From Pseudomonas sp. GD04091 (GTDB lineage: Bacteria > Pseudomonadota > Gammaproteobacteria > Pseudomonadales > Pseudomonadaceae): a stretch of 64,000 nt of DNA. The position numbers and the translations under genes were made by a program. The notes under the pieces were generated by a model, which made no database searches, was not told the DNA's origin, and saw only the letters and a list, made by a program, of their open reading frames with translations. The stretch lies in the NCBI RefSeq assembly GCF_029836165.1, contig NZ_JAOEBG010000014.1:62001-126000 (forward strand), given 5' to 3'. Shown piece after piece: positions 43,194 to 51,988 of this stretch (position 1 is the first letter of the stretch; every line of letters starts with the position of its first letter).

Positions 43194-45607
43194 CCGACCT
43201 TTCCATCCTGCTGGGCCGCCAGACGTTCGATGGCCTGGGACGCCAGCGCAGCGTGCAAATCGCCGGGCGCACCACCCACTACCATTACCGCCCCGGCCAG
43301 CTGCCGCCCGTGGCCAACACCCTGGCCGACGGCGAGCGCCTGGCCTACAGCTATGAACCGCAACTGGACGACGCCCTGCTGTCCAGCGCGCCTGCAGGCC
43401 AGCCAGGCGAACAGCTGGGCTATCACGCCACCTTCGGCAAACCTGCCTCGGCCAGCAATGCCCTGGGCGTGCAGCAATGGCACTTCACCCCGTCGGGCAA
43501 GGCACTGCGCGACACCTGGACTGTCGATGGCATCGAGCACAGCACCCACTGGCGGCATTCGCTCAATGGCCTGCTGCTGGGCTTCACCGACAGCGCGGGC
43601 GGCGAACACCAGCGCCAGTACGATGGGTTCGGGCGGTTGAGCGTGCTGTCGGTCGGCAGCGTGCGCACGACGTTCACCTACGACGCCTTGTCCCGCCCAG
43701 CCTCCGTCACCACCGACGACCCGGCCAGTGGCCGGCAGCTGGTCAAGCAACTGAGCTACGACAGCATGGGCCGTGAGGCAACCCGCACCTTCAGGGTGAA
43801 ACAGGCTGGCAAGACGCGTACCTGGCGCCAGAGGCTGGTCTATTCCGCGCTCGACCAGGTCGTTTCCCGCACCTGGCACGATGGCGAGCGGCAAGGTGAA
43901 GAGCATTTCGCCTACGACCTGCGTGGGCGCCTGGTGCACTACACCGCCAACGCCGCGGCCGCGCCGCAGGACCCATTCGGCAACCCCATCGTCGATCAAC
44001 GCTTCACCTTCAACGCCCTCGATGGCTTGCGCGAGGTGGTCAGCACCTTTGCCGACGGCACCCAGGACCATGCCCGGTTCGACTACGCCGAACACGACCC
44101 CACCCAGGTCACGTCGATCCATCACAGCCACGACAGCTGGCCAACCCGCATCGACCTGCATTACGACGCCTGCGGCCGGGTGATTGGCGACAGCCTAGGC
44201 CGTCACATGACCTGGACCACCGACGACCGTCTGGCCAGCGTCAGCATCGCCGGGCAGACCTGCCGCTATCGCTACGACGCCAGCGGCCAGCTGTGCGACC
44301 GGATACTCGACGGCGAGCTCGAGCGCAGCTTGCACAGCGCCGCGCAGTTGACCCACGTACAACAGGCCGATCAACGGCTGGAGCTGATCGGGGATGGCAG
44401 CGGCCTGTTCGCCCTGAGCAAGGTGGCAGACGGCATACGCCAGACCACCCTGCTCGGTTGCGATGCCCAGGGCAGCGTACGCCTGGAGGCCATGGAGCCT
44501 ATGCACAGTCGCCACTACAGCGCCCACGGCGCCGGGACGGATACGGGCGAACAGCCCTACGGCTACGCCGGCCTGCGCCGTGAACCGCTGAGCGGTTGGT
44601 ACATTCCGGCAGGCTATCGCCCCTACGACCCGATGCTCATGTGCTTTCTCGCCCCCGACAGCGAAAGCCCGTTCGGTCGAGGCGGCATCAATCCCTACGC
44701 CTATTGCGCGGGCGATCCGGTCAACCGTGTCGACCCGGACGGTCACAGCTGGGTGAGCTGGGCCCTGGCGGGTGCCGGGCTGGCGCTGGGCGCCGCGGTC
44801 GCCCTGGCCAGCCTCGGCACCGCCATGCCCGCCGTCGCCGCCCTGTTCGCCGGCAGCCTCAGCGCCAGCGGCGCCTGGGCGATCGGCACGGCGGCGCTCA
44901 ATGCCGTATCACTCGCCACCGGCGTCGCCGCCATGGCCCTCGAGGCCAGTGGCAGGGACCAGCAGAGCGCGGGCGTGCTCGGCTGGATTTCCCTGGGCAG
45001 CGGGCTGGCCAGCCTGGGGACTGGCGCGGCTGCACGCATGACGGCGGCCCCCGCACGGGCAACGCAACTGACCCGTGGGGCCAACGCCATCCGCCTGCGT
45101 GAGCCCCGCTTCACCCGACCGGCCTACTGGGAGCAGCGCAGCGAAATCCTCTACGCCGAAATGCCGGGCCAGAACGATGTCGCCATGCACTACAACCTGT
45201 GGGGCCAGGGTATTCGCGCGTTCGAAACCCACGGCAGCAAAGGCGGCCAACTGATGAACGCCGTGGGCCAGATGGAGGACCCGGCACGTATCGCCCTGAG
45301 GGAGATCGCGCCACGCCTGGCCGGGGTCGAGCAGAACGTGCCGCTGGTGCTGCTGGCCTGCCATGGCGGCAAGAGTGGCGCGGCGCAGCGCATCGCCGAT
45401 ATCCTGCAACGCCCGGTCTATGGCTACGACAAGGTCATCTGGGTCAACCGCGCGGGCTTCATCCAGTCACTCAGGGTCGACAGCTTCACCAGCAGCCTGC
45501 CTTCGCAGAACATCTCGCGCTGGCAGCGCCTGCAGGGAGCGAAAGGGCCGTTTTCCTTCTATCCCCAACGCGAGGTCGCCACCGGGAGAACCTACTACCC
45601 CCGCTGA
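43190..45607 (+). CDS. RHS/TccC-like protein with C-terminal candidate cysteine-protease-like domain
   Basis: 805 aa. The N-terminus holds YD repeats. The RHS core is at about 453-522 (PYGYAGLRREPLSGWYIPAGYRPYDPMLMCF, then NPYAYCAGDPVNRVDPDGH), where TccC proteins cleave themselves. Residues about 520-587 are a hydrophobic Ala/Gly-rich stretch. The end (about 600-805) is a variable toxin-like domain with FETHGSKGG (His 681) and VPLVLLACHGGKSG (Cys 724), 43 residues apart, as in clan CD proteases such as caspases. No downstream gene on the same strand could be an immunity gene. ATG 43190 overlaps the previous stop. Confidence 0.85.
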   Translation: MTDLSILLGRQTFDGLGRQRSVQIAGRTTHYHYRPGQLPPVANTLADGERLAYSYEPQLDDALLSSAPAGQPGEQLGYHATFGKPASASNALGVQQWHFTPSGKALRDTWTVDGIEHSTHWRHSLNGLLLGFTDSAGGEHQRQYDGFGRLSVLSVGSVRTTFTYDALSRPASVTTDDPASGRQLVKQLSYDSMGREATRTFRVKQAGKTRTWRQRLVYSALDQVVSRTWHDGERQGEEHFAYDLRGRLVHYTANAAAAPQDPFGNPIVDQRFTFNALDGLREVVSTFADGTQDHARFDYAEHDPTQVTSIHHSHDSWPTRIDLHYDACGRVIGDSLGRHMTWTTDDRLASVSIAGQTCRYRYDASGQLCDRILDGELERSLHSAAQLTHVQQADQRLELIGDGSGLFALSKVADGIRQTTLLGCDAQGSVRLEAMEPMHSRHYSAHGAGTDTGEQPYGYAGLRREPLSGWYIPAGYRPYDPMLMCFLAPDSESPFGRGGINPYAYCAGDPVNRVDPDGHSWVSWALAGAGLALGAAVALASLGTAMPAVAALFAGSLSASGAWAIGTAALNAVSLATGVAAMALEASGRDQQSAGVLGWISLGSGLASLGTGAAARMTAAPARATQLTRGANAIRLREPRFTRPAYWEQRSEILYAEMPGQNDVAMHYNLWGQGIRAFETHGSKGGQLMNAVGQMEDPARIALREIAPRLAGVEQNVPLVLLACHGGKSGAAQRIADILQRPVYGYDKVIWVNRAGFIQSLRVDSFTSSLPSQNISRWQRLQGAKGPFSFYPQREVATGRTYYPR

Positions 45608-45626
45608 GCCGCCCCGCCCGCGCGGA

Positions 45627-46217
45627 TCACGCCGGCAGCGCCTTGAGCCAGAACGACATGATCTTGGCCGACTGCTCCTGCTCGTCAAGGTCTCGCCATC
45701 GGTAGGCGGTGCGCAACGACGGTTCGTGGAGGAAGCCACGGTTGCGCCAGAACCCCTGCAACGGCTTGTAGTCCGCCGGGCGCCGCGGATGCCCGGCGGG
45801 ACGCTCCACCGCACAGAACGCGCAGTAGTCGAACTCGGCGAGCTTGTGCGCATAGGACTCGCGCTCGATGAAGAAACGCACGCCGAGCCCCCGGCCGCGA
45901 TAGGCCGGCAGCAGCACCGACTCACCGAAGTAGTAGACCGAGGCCGGGTCGCGCCCCTGGGCAATGAACGGCTGTTGCAACTCGGTATCGACATCCACCA
46001 GCGGCAGCCCGGTGGCGGCGCCCACCACCTGGTCGCCGTCCAGCGCCAGCACCACCAGGCTGCGCCCGGAGTCCGCGTAGCTGGCCAGGTAATCGGCCTG
46101 GTGATTCAGGGAGCTGTCCCAGAGGTAGGGAAACTCGCGAAACAGCGTCAGACGCAGGCGCGCGAGGTCATCGATGTGAGGCGCGATGGCGGCGCCATGG
46201 AGCAGGCGTATTTCCAT
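45627..46217 (-). CDS. GNAT-family N-acetyltransferase
   Basis: 196 aa. GNAT motif A is visible as SVLLPAYRGRGLGVRFFIERE (acetyl-CoA pyrophosphate loop), preceded by the ALDGDQVVGAATGLPL strand; the C-terminus ends in a C-terminal tail DLDEQEQSAKIMSFW. ATG 46217 is the only sensible start. It is convergent with the RHS gene, 19 bp away. The substrate is unknown. Confidence 0.85.
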   Translation of the reverse strand: MEIRLLHGAAIAPHIDDLARLRLTLFREFPYLWDSSLNHQADYLASYADSGRSLVVLALDGDQVVGAATGLPLVDVDTELQQPFIAQGRDPASVYYFGESVLLPAYRGRGLGVRFFIERESYAHKLAEFDYCAFCAVERPAGHPRRPADYKPLQGFWRNRGFLHEPSLRTAYRWRDLDEQEQSAKIMSFWLKALPA

Positions 46218-46337
46218 GCGGGGCGGTCGTCCTGTCGATGTGCATGACTGAAGGCCAACCCTAGCACCCGCGCCGCGCCCGGGCCTTTCCCCTGCGCGAC
46301 AGGTATTTCTCCATGACCGCTACCGAAGCGGCGCGCA

Positions 46338-46916
46338 TCAGGCTATGCGCGTGCCCAGCACCTTGAGAAACGCCGCCAGCCACGCCGGGTGCGCCGGCCA
46401 GGCGGGCGCCGTCACCAGGTTGCCGTCCACGTGCGCCTGGTCCACGGCGATATCGATGAAGCGTCCGCCCGCCAGCCGGACTTCGGGCGCGCACGCCGGA
46501 TAGGCGCTGCATTCGCGCCCTTCGAGCACCCCGGCCGCCGCCAGCAGCTGCGCCCCATGGCACACCGCGGCGATCGGCTTGCCGGCCTGATCGAAAGCCT
46601 TGACCAGCGCCAGCACCTTGTCGTTCAAGCGCAGGTACTCCGGCGCACGCCCGCCCGGGATCAGCAACGCGTCGTAGCTTTCGGCCCTGACCTGGACGAA
46701 GTCGTAGTTCAGGGCAAAGTTGTGCCCAGGCTTCTCGCTGTAGGTCTGCTCGCCCTCGAAGTCGTGAATCGCCGTGCGCACGGTCTGCCCCGCGACCTTC
46801 TCCGGACACACCGCATGCACCGTGTGGCCGACCATGCGCAGGGCCTGGAACGGCACCATCGCCTCGTAGTCCTCCACATAGTCGCCCACCAGCATGAGAA
46901 TCTTCTTCGCCGTCAT
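46338..46916 (-). CDS. DJ-1/PfpI-family protein
   Basis: 192 aa, with GDYVEDYEAMVPFQAL at the start, LLIPGGRAPEYLRLN, and the nucleophile elbow AVCHGAQLLAAAG (Cys about residue 104), as in PfpI/YhbO. Family functions range from protease or chaperone to methylglyoxal glyoxalase; which applies is open. The start at 46916 (MTAKKILMLVG) is preferred over 46934 because AAGGAG lies 8 nt upstream of it. Confidence 0.88.
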   Translation of the reverse strand: MTAKKILMLVGDYVEDYEAMVPFQALRMVGHTVHAVCPEKVAGQTVRTAIHDFEGEQTYSEKPGHNFALNYDFVQVRAESYDALLIPGGRAPEYLRLNDKVLALVKAFDQAGKPIAAVCHGAQLLAAAGVLEGRECSAYPACAPEVRLAGGRFIDIAVDQAHVDGNLVTAPAWPAHPAWLAAFLKVLGTRIA

Positions 46917-46990
46917 CGCATCCACTCCTTCCATTGCATGGGATCAATCCCAGCACGATAGTCCGCTTTGCCGAACAGCGATATACGCCG

Positions 46991-48148
46991 CTAGTTGCGT
47001 CGGTCGAGCAGGTTGGCCACCAATCGGTCGAGCCAGCCCCACAGGCGTTGCTGCACCCGTCGCCACAACGGACGGGCATGCCAGCGCGCCAGGTCGACCT
47101 CCTGGCTGAGGGCGAAGTCGCGCTCGAAACTGGCGGCCACGGCGGCGGTCAGCGGCGGGTCGAGCGCCTCGACGTTGGCCTCGAGGTTGAAACGCAGGTT
47201 CCAGTGGTCGAAATTGCACGAGCCCACGCTGACCCAGTCATCCACCAGCACCATCTTCAGGTGCAGGAAGCACGGCTGGAATTCGAAGATCCGCACCCCG
47301 GCGCGCAGCAGCCGTGGATAGTAACGGTGACCGGCATAGCGTACCGCCGGGTGATCGGTGCGCGGCCCGGTGAGCAGCAGGCGCACGTCGATGCCTTTCT
47401 GCGCGGCGCGGCGCAGCGAGCGACGCACGCTGAAGGTCGGCAGGAAGTAAGGCGTGGCCAGCCAGATGCGGCGCTGGCCGCTGTTCAGGGCCCGCACCAG
47501 CGCGTGCAGGATGTCCTTGTGCTGGCGGGCGTCGGCGTAGGCTACCCGGCCCATGCCCTGGCCCTGGACCGGCACCTGGGGCAGGCGCGGCAGGCCGAAG
47601 CCTTCGGGCGGGCGCCAGGCGGTACGGCGCTGGTTGGCGTGCCACTGGCGGTCGAACAGCAGTTGCCAGTCGGTGACGATCGGCCCTTCCATGCGCACCA
47701 TCACTTCGTGCCATTCGCTGGTGTCCAGGCCCGGCGTCCAGAACTCATCGGTGACACCGGTCCCGCCCACCACGGCCCAGCGTTCGTCCACCAGCAGCAA
47801 CTTGCGATGGTCGCGATAGAGGTTGCGCAAGCCCCGGCGCCAGCGCAGGCGGTTGTACCAGCGCAGATGGACCCCGGCGCACTGCAGCCGCTCGCGCAGT
47901 GCCAAGGGAAAGGCCAGGGAACCATAGTCGTCGAACAGGCAGCGCACCCGCACGCCGCGGCGCGCCGCCTGCTCCAGGGCTTGGACCACCGCCTCGGCAC
48001 AGGCGCCGCCCTCGACCAGATACAACTCCAGGTCTACCTGGAACTCGGCGCGCACGATCGCCAGCAGCATGCGCGGAAAGAACTCGGGGCCGTCGATCAG
48101 CAGTTCGAACTGGTTGCCGTCCCGCCAGGGGAAGACCGGCCCCGGCAT
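46991..48148 (-). CDS. Phospholipase D-family (cardiolipin synthase ClsB-like)
   Basis: 385 aa. Both HxKxxxxD motifs are intact: DHRKLLLVDERWAVVGG in the first half and FLHLKMVLVDDWVSVGSCNFD in the second, each followed by the Gly/Ser of the catalytic pocket. No N-terminal TM helices, as in ClsB. The C-terminus is Arg-rich (ARPLWRRVQQRLWGWLDRL), probably binding membrane. It is one base from YceI, so the two are likely one transcript. Confidence 0.88.
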   Translation of the reverse strand: MPGPVFPWRDGNQFELLIDGPEFFPRMLLAIVRAEFQVDLELYLVEGGACAEAVVQALEQAARRGVRVRCLFDDYGSLAFPLALRERLQCAGVHLRWYNRLRWRRGLRNLYRDHRKLLLVDERWAVVGGTGVTDEFWTPGLDTSEWHEVMVRMEGPIVTDWQLLFDRQWHANQRRTAWRPPEGFGLPRLPQVPVQGQGMGRVAYADARQHKDILHALVRALNSGQRRIWLATPYFLPTFSVRRSLRRAAQKGIDVRLLLTGPRTDHPAVRYAGHRYYPRLLRAGVRIFEFQPCFLHLKMVLVDDWVSVGSCNFDHWNLRFNLEANVEALDPPLTAAVAASFERDFALSQEVDLARWHARPLWRRVQQRLWGWLDRLVANLLDRRN

Positions 48149-48149
48149 G

Positions 48150-48731
48150 TCAGCGGGCGGTGAAGATCAGCACCGCACTCACCGGCACCGAAGGGTTGAT
48201 CGACTTGAGCCCGGCCAGCTTGCGCAGTTTCTCCAGCCCCGGCAGCAGGCCGAAGTCCGCGGCCCGCAGGATCAGCGGCTCCAGCGTGACCACCTGGAAA
48301 CGCCGCTCGTCCAGGCGCGTGGCCAGCAGCAAGGTGTTGTAGCTGCGGGTCTGGCCATGCAGGGTGACGCTCACCGGCAGGCGCAGCTCCAGTTGCGCGC
48401 CATTGGCCAGGTCGTTGATCGGGCGCAGGTCGATCTGTGCCTGCACATTGGCTTCGGGGAACTGCTCGAACGCGAACAGCTCATCGCGCATGCGCTCGTC
48501 ACGCAGCGGGATGCCGCTGCTGATCGAGTCCATTTCGATGCTCACCTCGGCCCCACCCTTGCGGTCCACCTTGCCGTGCAGCACCAGGAAACGGTTGACC
48601 TCGGCGATCTTGCCATTCTTGCCGGTGACGAAGGACAGGCGCGAAGACTCGCCGTCCAGATGCCAGTTGGCGTGGGCGGGCAGGCACAGGGCGAGCAGTA
48701 GCGCGGGTAGCAGACGGGACGCTTTGAACAT
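48150..48731 (-). CDS. YceI-family periplasmic lipid-binding protein
   Basis: 193 aa. The signal peptide (RLLPALLLALCLPAHA) is followed by a lipocalin-like YceI domain (NWHLDGESSRLSFVTGKNG...EVNRFLVLHGKVD and VSVTLHGQTRSYNTLLLATRL). YceI proteins bind polyisoprenoids or amides in a beta-barrel. ATG 48731 is the only clear start. It is next to the PLD gene with the stop one base before its ATG. Confidence 0.86.
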   Translation of the reverse strand: MFKASRLLPALLLALCLPAHANWHLDGESSRLSFVTGKNGKIAEVNRFLVLHGKVDRKGGAEVSIEMDSISSGIPLRDERMRDELFAFEQFPEANVQAQIDLRPINDLANGAQLELRLPVSVTLHGQTRSYNTLLLATRLDERRFQVVTLEPLILRAADFGLLPGLEKLRKLAGLKSINPSVPVSAVLIFTAR

Positions 48732-48775
48732 GTGAAATCCTGTAAATCAAGGCCGTCAACCTTACCCGCACGGTT

Positions 48776-49072
48776 TCACGGCAGCAAGCGGCAGCCCTCC
48801 CGCGTCCCCTGCCACGCCGCCTGGTTGCGCTGGCCCAGGCCCTCGGCGGTGACCAGACGCCGGGCGCCGTCCTCGTCGAGCCGCGCCAACGGCAGATACT
48901 GCTTCACATAGCCCCGGCAATACGCCGGATCGAAGCCCATGACGAAACGACAGGAACAGTACTCCTTGGCCGAATAGGCCGAGAGAATGCCCGGGAAGTC
49001 CGCCAGTGCCTGGCGCTCGTGCCAGGTCCAGGCCAGCAGCAGCGCCAGCGACAGCAGCAGGATCCGCTTCAT
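48776..49072 (-). CDS. Small exported Cys-containing protein
   Basis: 98 aa. An N-terminal hydrophobic signal (ILLLSLALLLAWTWHERQALA) leaves a small mature protein with four Cys (YCSCRF, DPAYCRG and EGCRLLP), likely forming disulphides in the periplasm. No domain recognised. Its ATG 49072 overlaps the end of the serine-hydrolase gene by 4 nt, so the two are coupled and may act together. Confidence 0.75.
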   Translation of the reverse strand: MKRILLLSLALLLAWTWHERQALADFPGILSAYSAKEYCSCRFVMGFDPAYCRGYVKQYLPLARLDEDGARRLVTAEGLGQRNQAAWQGTREGCRLLP

Positions 49073-50145
49073 GCGCCCTCCCCGGCGACGGTGGCCAGCA
49101 CTCGCCTGAGCAGTTCGTTGTGGCTGTAGCGGCCGTCGCGGTCATCGGCGTAACGCACGATCACCAGTTTCTGCGTGGGCAGCACATAGAGCGCCTGGCC
49201 CCAGTGCCCCAGCGCGGCGAAGGTATCGATTGGCGCGTCCGGCCAGGGTGTCGGCTGGCCTGGCAACGGCTGGTTCAGCCACCAGTGACCGCCTGGGTTG
49301 GCCTCGCCGGGGATGGGTTCGGCAGCGACGAACAAGGCACGGTTGAACGCCACCCAATCCTTCGGCAGCAGTTGCTGGCCGTGCCAGCGCCCGTCACGTT
49401 GCATCAGCAGGCCGATACGCGCCAGATCGCGAGCGCTCAGATAAAGGTAGGAAGATCCGACATAGGTGCCTTCGGCGTCGCTCTCCCACACGGCGCTGTC
49501 GATACCCAATGGTGTGAACAGGGCCTGCCAGGGGTAGTCGCCATAGCGGCCAGGTTCGAGCATGCCGCGCAACGTCGCGGCCAGCAGGTTGCTGTCGCCG
49601 CTGGAATAGGCGAAACGCCGGCCGGGTTCACTGGCGGCGGGCATGGCGGCGGTGTAGCCGGCCATGTCGCGCCGGCCTCGGGTGTAGAGCATGGCGACCA
49701 CCGACGACTTCAGCGGCGCGTATTCGTAGTCTTCCTGCCAGGCCAGGCCGCTGGCCCAGTGCAACAGGTCGGTCAGGCGCAACGCCGGATGGGCCTGCAG
49801 TGCCGGGTAGTAGCGGGCGGCTGGGTCGTCGAGCCTGAAACGCCCCTCGCCGTAGGCGACGCCCATGACCGTGGCCAACACGCTCTTGCTCACCGACCAG
49901 GTCAGGTGGGGTGTTTTGGCACGCGTCGGCGCCGCGTAGCGTTCATGAATGATGCGACCGTCGCGGATGATCAGCAGCGCGTCGGTACGGATGCCGCCGC
50001 GCTCGGCGTCGCGCGCTGGGAAGGCGTAGGTGTCGACGGCTTGCCAGTCGAGGGCGGCGTCGTCGACCGGCCATTGCGAGGTGGGCCAGTCCTCGGCCCA
50101 GGCTGCTCCGGCAGCCATGGCCAGGAAAAACAGCAATGCCTTCAT
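49069..50145 (-). CDS. Beta-lactamase-family serine hydrolase
   Basis: 358 aa, exported. The signal peptide (ALLFFLAMAAGAAWA) is followed by a class C beta-lactamase/DD-peptidase fold: SxxK as WSVSKSV (Ser about residue 87), YxS as FAYSSGDSN, and a late GHWGQ (HxG) motif. ATG 50145 (MKALLFFL) has AGG 8 nt upstream. The alternative ATG at 50160 sits inside a hairpin (50161-50180) and lacks a Shine-Dalgarno. Such proteins are esterases or peptidases more often than true beta-lactamases. The small Cys-rich gene follows with 4-nt overlap. Confidence 0.85.
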   Translation of the reverse strand: MKALLFFLAMAAGAAWAEDWPTSQWPVDDAALDWQAVDTYAFPARDAERGGIRTDALLIIRDGRIIHERYAAPTRAKTPHLTWSVSKSVLATVMGVAYGEGRFRLDDPAARYYPALQAHPALRLTDLLHWASGLAWQEDYEYAPLKSSVVAMLYTRGRRDMAGYTAAMPAASEPGRRFAYSSGDSNLLAATLRGMLEPGRYGDYPWQALFTPLGIDSAVWESDAEGTYVGSSYLYLSARDLARIGLLMQRDGRWHGQQLLPKDWVAFNRALFVAAEPIPGEANPGGHWWLNQPLPGQPTPWPDAPIDTFAALGHWGQALYVLPTQKLVIVRYADDRDGRYSHNELLRRVLATVAGEGA

Positions 50146-50212
50146 GGTGATCGCCTGCATGGGGCTGTTCGTGCAGCCCCGGGTTCATAGGATCGTCCAG
50201 CCTTCCAGGCTT

Positions 50213-51100
50213 TCATGACAGTCCGGCGGCCACCCAGGCCTTGGTCAGGCGCTTTTCACGGGCGACGGTAGCCAGCGCCAGCACACCCTGATCGCGTAGC
50301 CAGAGCTGCGCCCAGTGCTCCGGGCCTGCCGCCAGCGCCTGATCGATCTCGCCGCGCAGGCTCTGGAACTCGGCGAACAGCCCGCCCAGCAGCAGGTGGC
50401 AGGCCACACTGTCGGGGCACTGGCGACTGCCTTCGGCACAACCGCCGAGCAGCCCGATCAGGCGCAGACGCAATGCCTGCGGCCAGGCGCACTCCTGGGC
50501 GACACCGTGCAACCAGGCCACCAGGGCGGCGAGCACGTAAAGGTCTTCCAGGGAGCGGAACGGTTTGACGTAGGCGTCCCAACCATCGCCGGCCAGCAGC
50601 TCGCACGCGGCCTCCTGCAACAGCAGGCGCCCATGGCCGACTTCGGGCATCAACGGCAGGGTCGGCAAGGCTTCGAGGGTGACGCCGGGCTCGCCGGGAT
50701 AGACCACCGCCAACTGCAACCGTGGCGATTCGCCCTGCCCTTCGCTGCGTGCCGCCACCAGCAGCCATTCGGCCTCGAGGCCCGCGGTGACGAAATCCTT
50801 GCGGCCGGTCAGGCGCAGGTCATCGAGGCGGGTACGCATGTCAGCCGGGCGCACGCTGCGCCGCTCGGTGGCGCACAGCGCGCCCAGGCTGAGCGGCGCG
50901 CTGGGCCAGAGCACCCGCAGCGCCGCCTGGTAACCGAGCAGGAAGGCCAGCCCCGGCGTGGTCATGGCCCGCCCGCCGAGCACCGCCAGTTCGAACGGCG
51001 CGACAGCGCCCAGGCGCTCGAGCGTGGCCGCATAGGTTTCGCCCAGAGTCGCCGCCAACGGCTGGCGCAAAGGGTCGTTGAGTCGTTGCAACCAGGCCAT
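50213..51100 (-). CDS. Short acyl-CoA dehydrogenase-like protein
   Basis: 295 aa, shorter than the usual 380 or so. The middle beta-domain motif DLRLTGRKDFVTAGLEAEWLLVAARSEG resembles the ACAD LxGxKxxxTNG segment, and the C-terminal helical part follows. The N-terminal alpha-domain is short and no clear catalytic Glu is visible, so it may be inactive or non-canonical. ATG 51100 has CAAGGAG 6 nt upstream and is preferred over 51124. It is divergent from olsB, 132 bp apart. Confidence 0.78.
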   Translation of the reverse strand: MAWLQRLNDPLRQPLAATLGETYAATLERLGAVAPFELAVLGGRAMTTPGLAFLLGYQAALRVLWPSAPLSLGALCATERRSVRPADMRTRLDDLRLTGRKDFVTAGLEAEWLLVAARSEGQGESPRLQLAVVYPGEPGVTLEALPTLPLMPEVGHGRLLLQEAACELLAGDGWDAYVKPFRSLEDLYVLAALVAWLHGVAQECAWPQALRLRLIGLLGGCAEGSRQCPDSVACHLLLGGLFAEFQSLRGEIDQALAAGPEHWAQLWLRDQGVLALATVAREKRLTKAWVAAGLS

Positions 51101-51232
51101 CGCAAGCTCCTTGTGGGGTGTCATGCAAGCATCACCAAAGATTCACGGGGGTGACACCAGGCGTACCTAGGCTGACTTTGCACAACAAAGCCGACCGGCC
51201 GCAACCCTTTGGCTGGCTTATGGAGACTCGCA

Positions 51233-51988
51233 ATGACTCGGATCGCTCGCTCTGGCGACAACAGCACTGAACGCCGTCTGCAAGCCGAACGCCTGGTCGG
51301 CGCCGCGGCCTTGCAGGAAGCACAAGCCCTGCGTTTCAAGGTGTTCAGCGCCGAATTCAAGGCCAAGCTCAAGGGCGCCGAACACGGCCTGGACATGGAC
51401 GACTACGACATCCACTGCCGCCACATCGGCGTGCGCGACCTGGCCACCGGCCAGTTGGTCGCCACCACCCGCCTGCTCGACCACCAGGCCGCCAGCAGTC
51501 TGGGGCGCTTCTACAGCGAAGAGGAGTTCAGCCTGCACGGCCTGCTGCAGTTGCAAGGCCCGATCCTCGAACTGGGGCGCACCTGCGTCGACCCGGACTA
51601 CCGCAACGGCGGCACCATCGCCGTGCTCTGGGGCGAGCTGGCCGAAGTGCTCAACGAGGGCCGCTACAGCTACCTGATGGGTTGCGCCAGCATCCCCATG
51701 CAGGATGGCGGCGTCCAGGCCCATGCGATCATGCAGCGTCTGCGCGAGCGCTACCTGTGCACCGAGCACCTGCGCGCCGAACCGAAGAAGCCGCTGCCGA
51801 ACCTGGCCCTGCCGAACAATGTCATCGCCGAAATGCCACCGCTGCTCAAGGCTTACATGCGCCTGGGCGCGAAGATCTGTGGCGAGCCGTGCTGGGACGA
51901 AGATTTCCAGGTCGCCGACGTGTTCATCTTGCTCAAGCGCGACGACCTCTGCCCGCGTTATGCCCGTCACTTCAAGGCGGCGGTCTGA
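51233..51988 (+). CDS. olsB: L-ornithine N(alpha)-acyltransferase
   Basis: Transfers a 3-hydroxyacyl chain from ACP to ornithine to form lyso-ornithine lipid. It is 251 aa, GNAT-related OlsB family, with RLVGAAALQEAQALRFKVFSAEF, the LELGRTCVDPDYRNGGTIAVLWGEL core and MGCASIPMQDGG. ATG 51233 has TGGAG 8 nt upstream. The stop overlaps the olsA start (TGATG). Confidence 0.94.
   Translation: MTRIARSGDNSTERRLQAERLVGAAALQEAQALRFKVFSAEFKAKLKGAEHGLDMDDYDIHCRHIGVRDLATGQLVATTRLLDHQAASSLGRFYSEEEFSLHGLLQLQGPILELGRTCVDPDYRNGGTIAVLWGELAEVLNEGRYSYLMGCASIPMQDGGVQAHAIMQRLRERYLCTEHLRAEPKKPLPNLALPNNVIAEMPPLLKAYMRLGAKICGEPCWDEDFQVADVFILLKRDDLCPRYARHFKAAV

Noticed and set aside
45608..45626. Possible immunity gene directly after the RHS toxin
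   Set aside because: Only 19 bp separate the RHS stop from a convergent GNAT gene; no space for one and GNAT is on the other strand.
50161..50180. Hairpin GGGGCTG/CAGCCCC upstream of the serine-hydrolase gene
   Set aside because: No U-run; kept only as a reason to prefer the later ATG of the hydrolase, not as a terminator.
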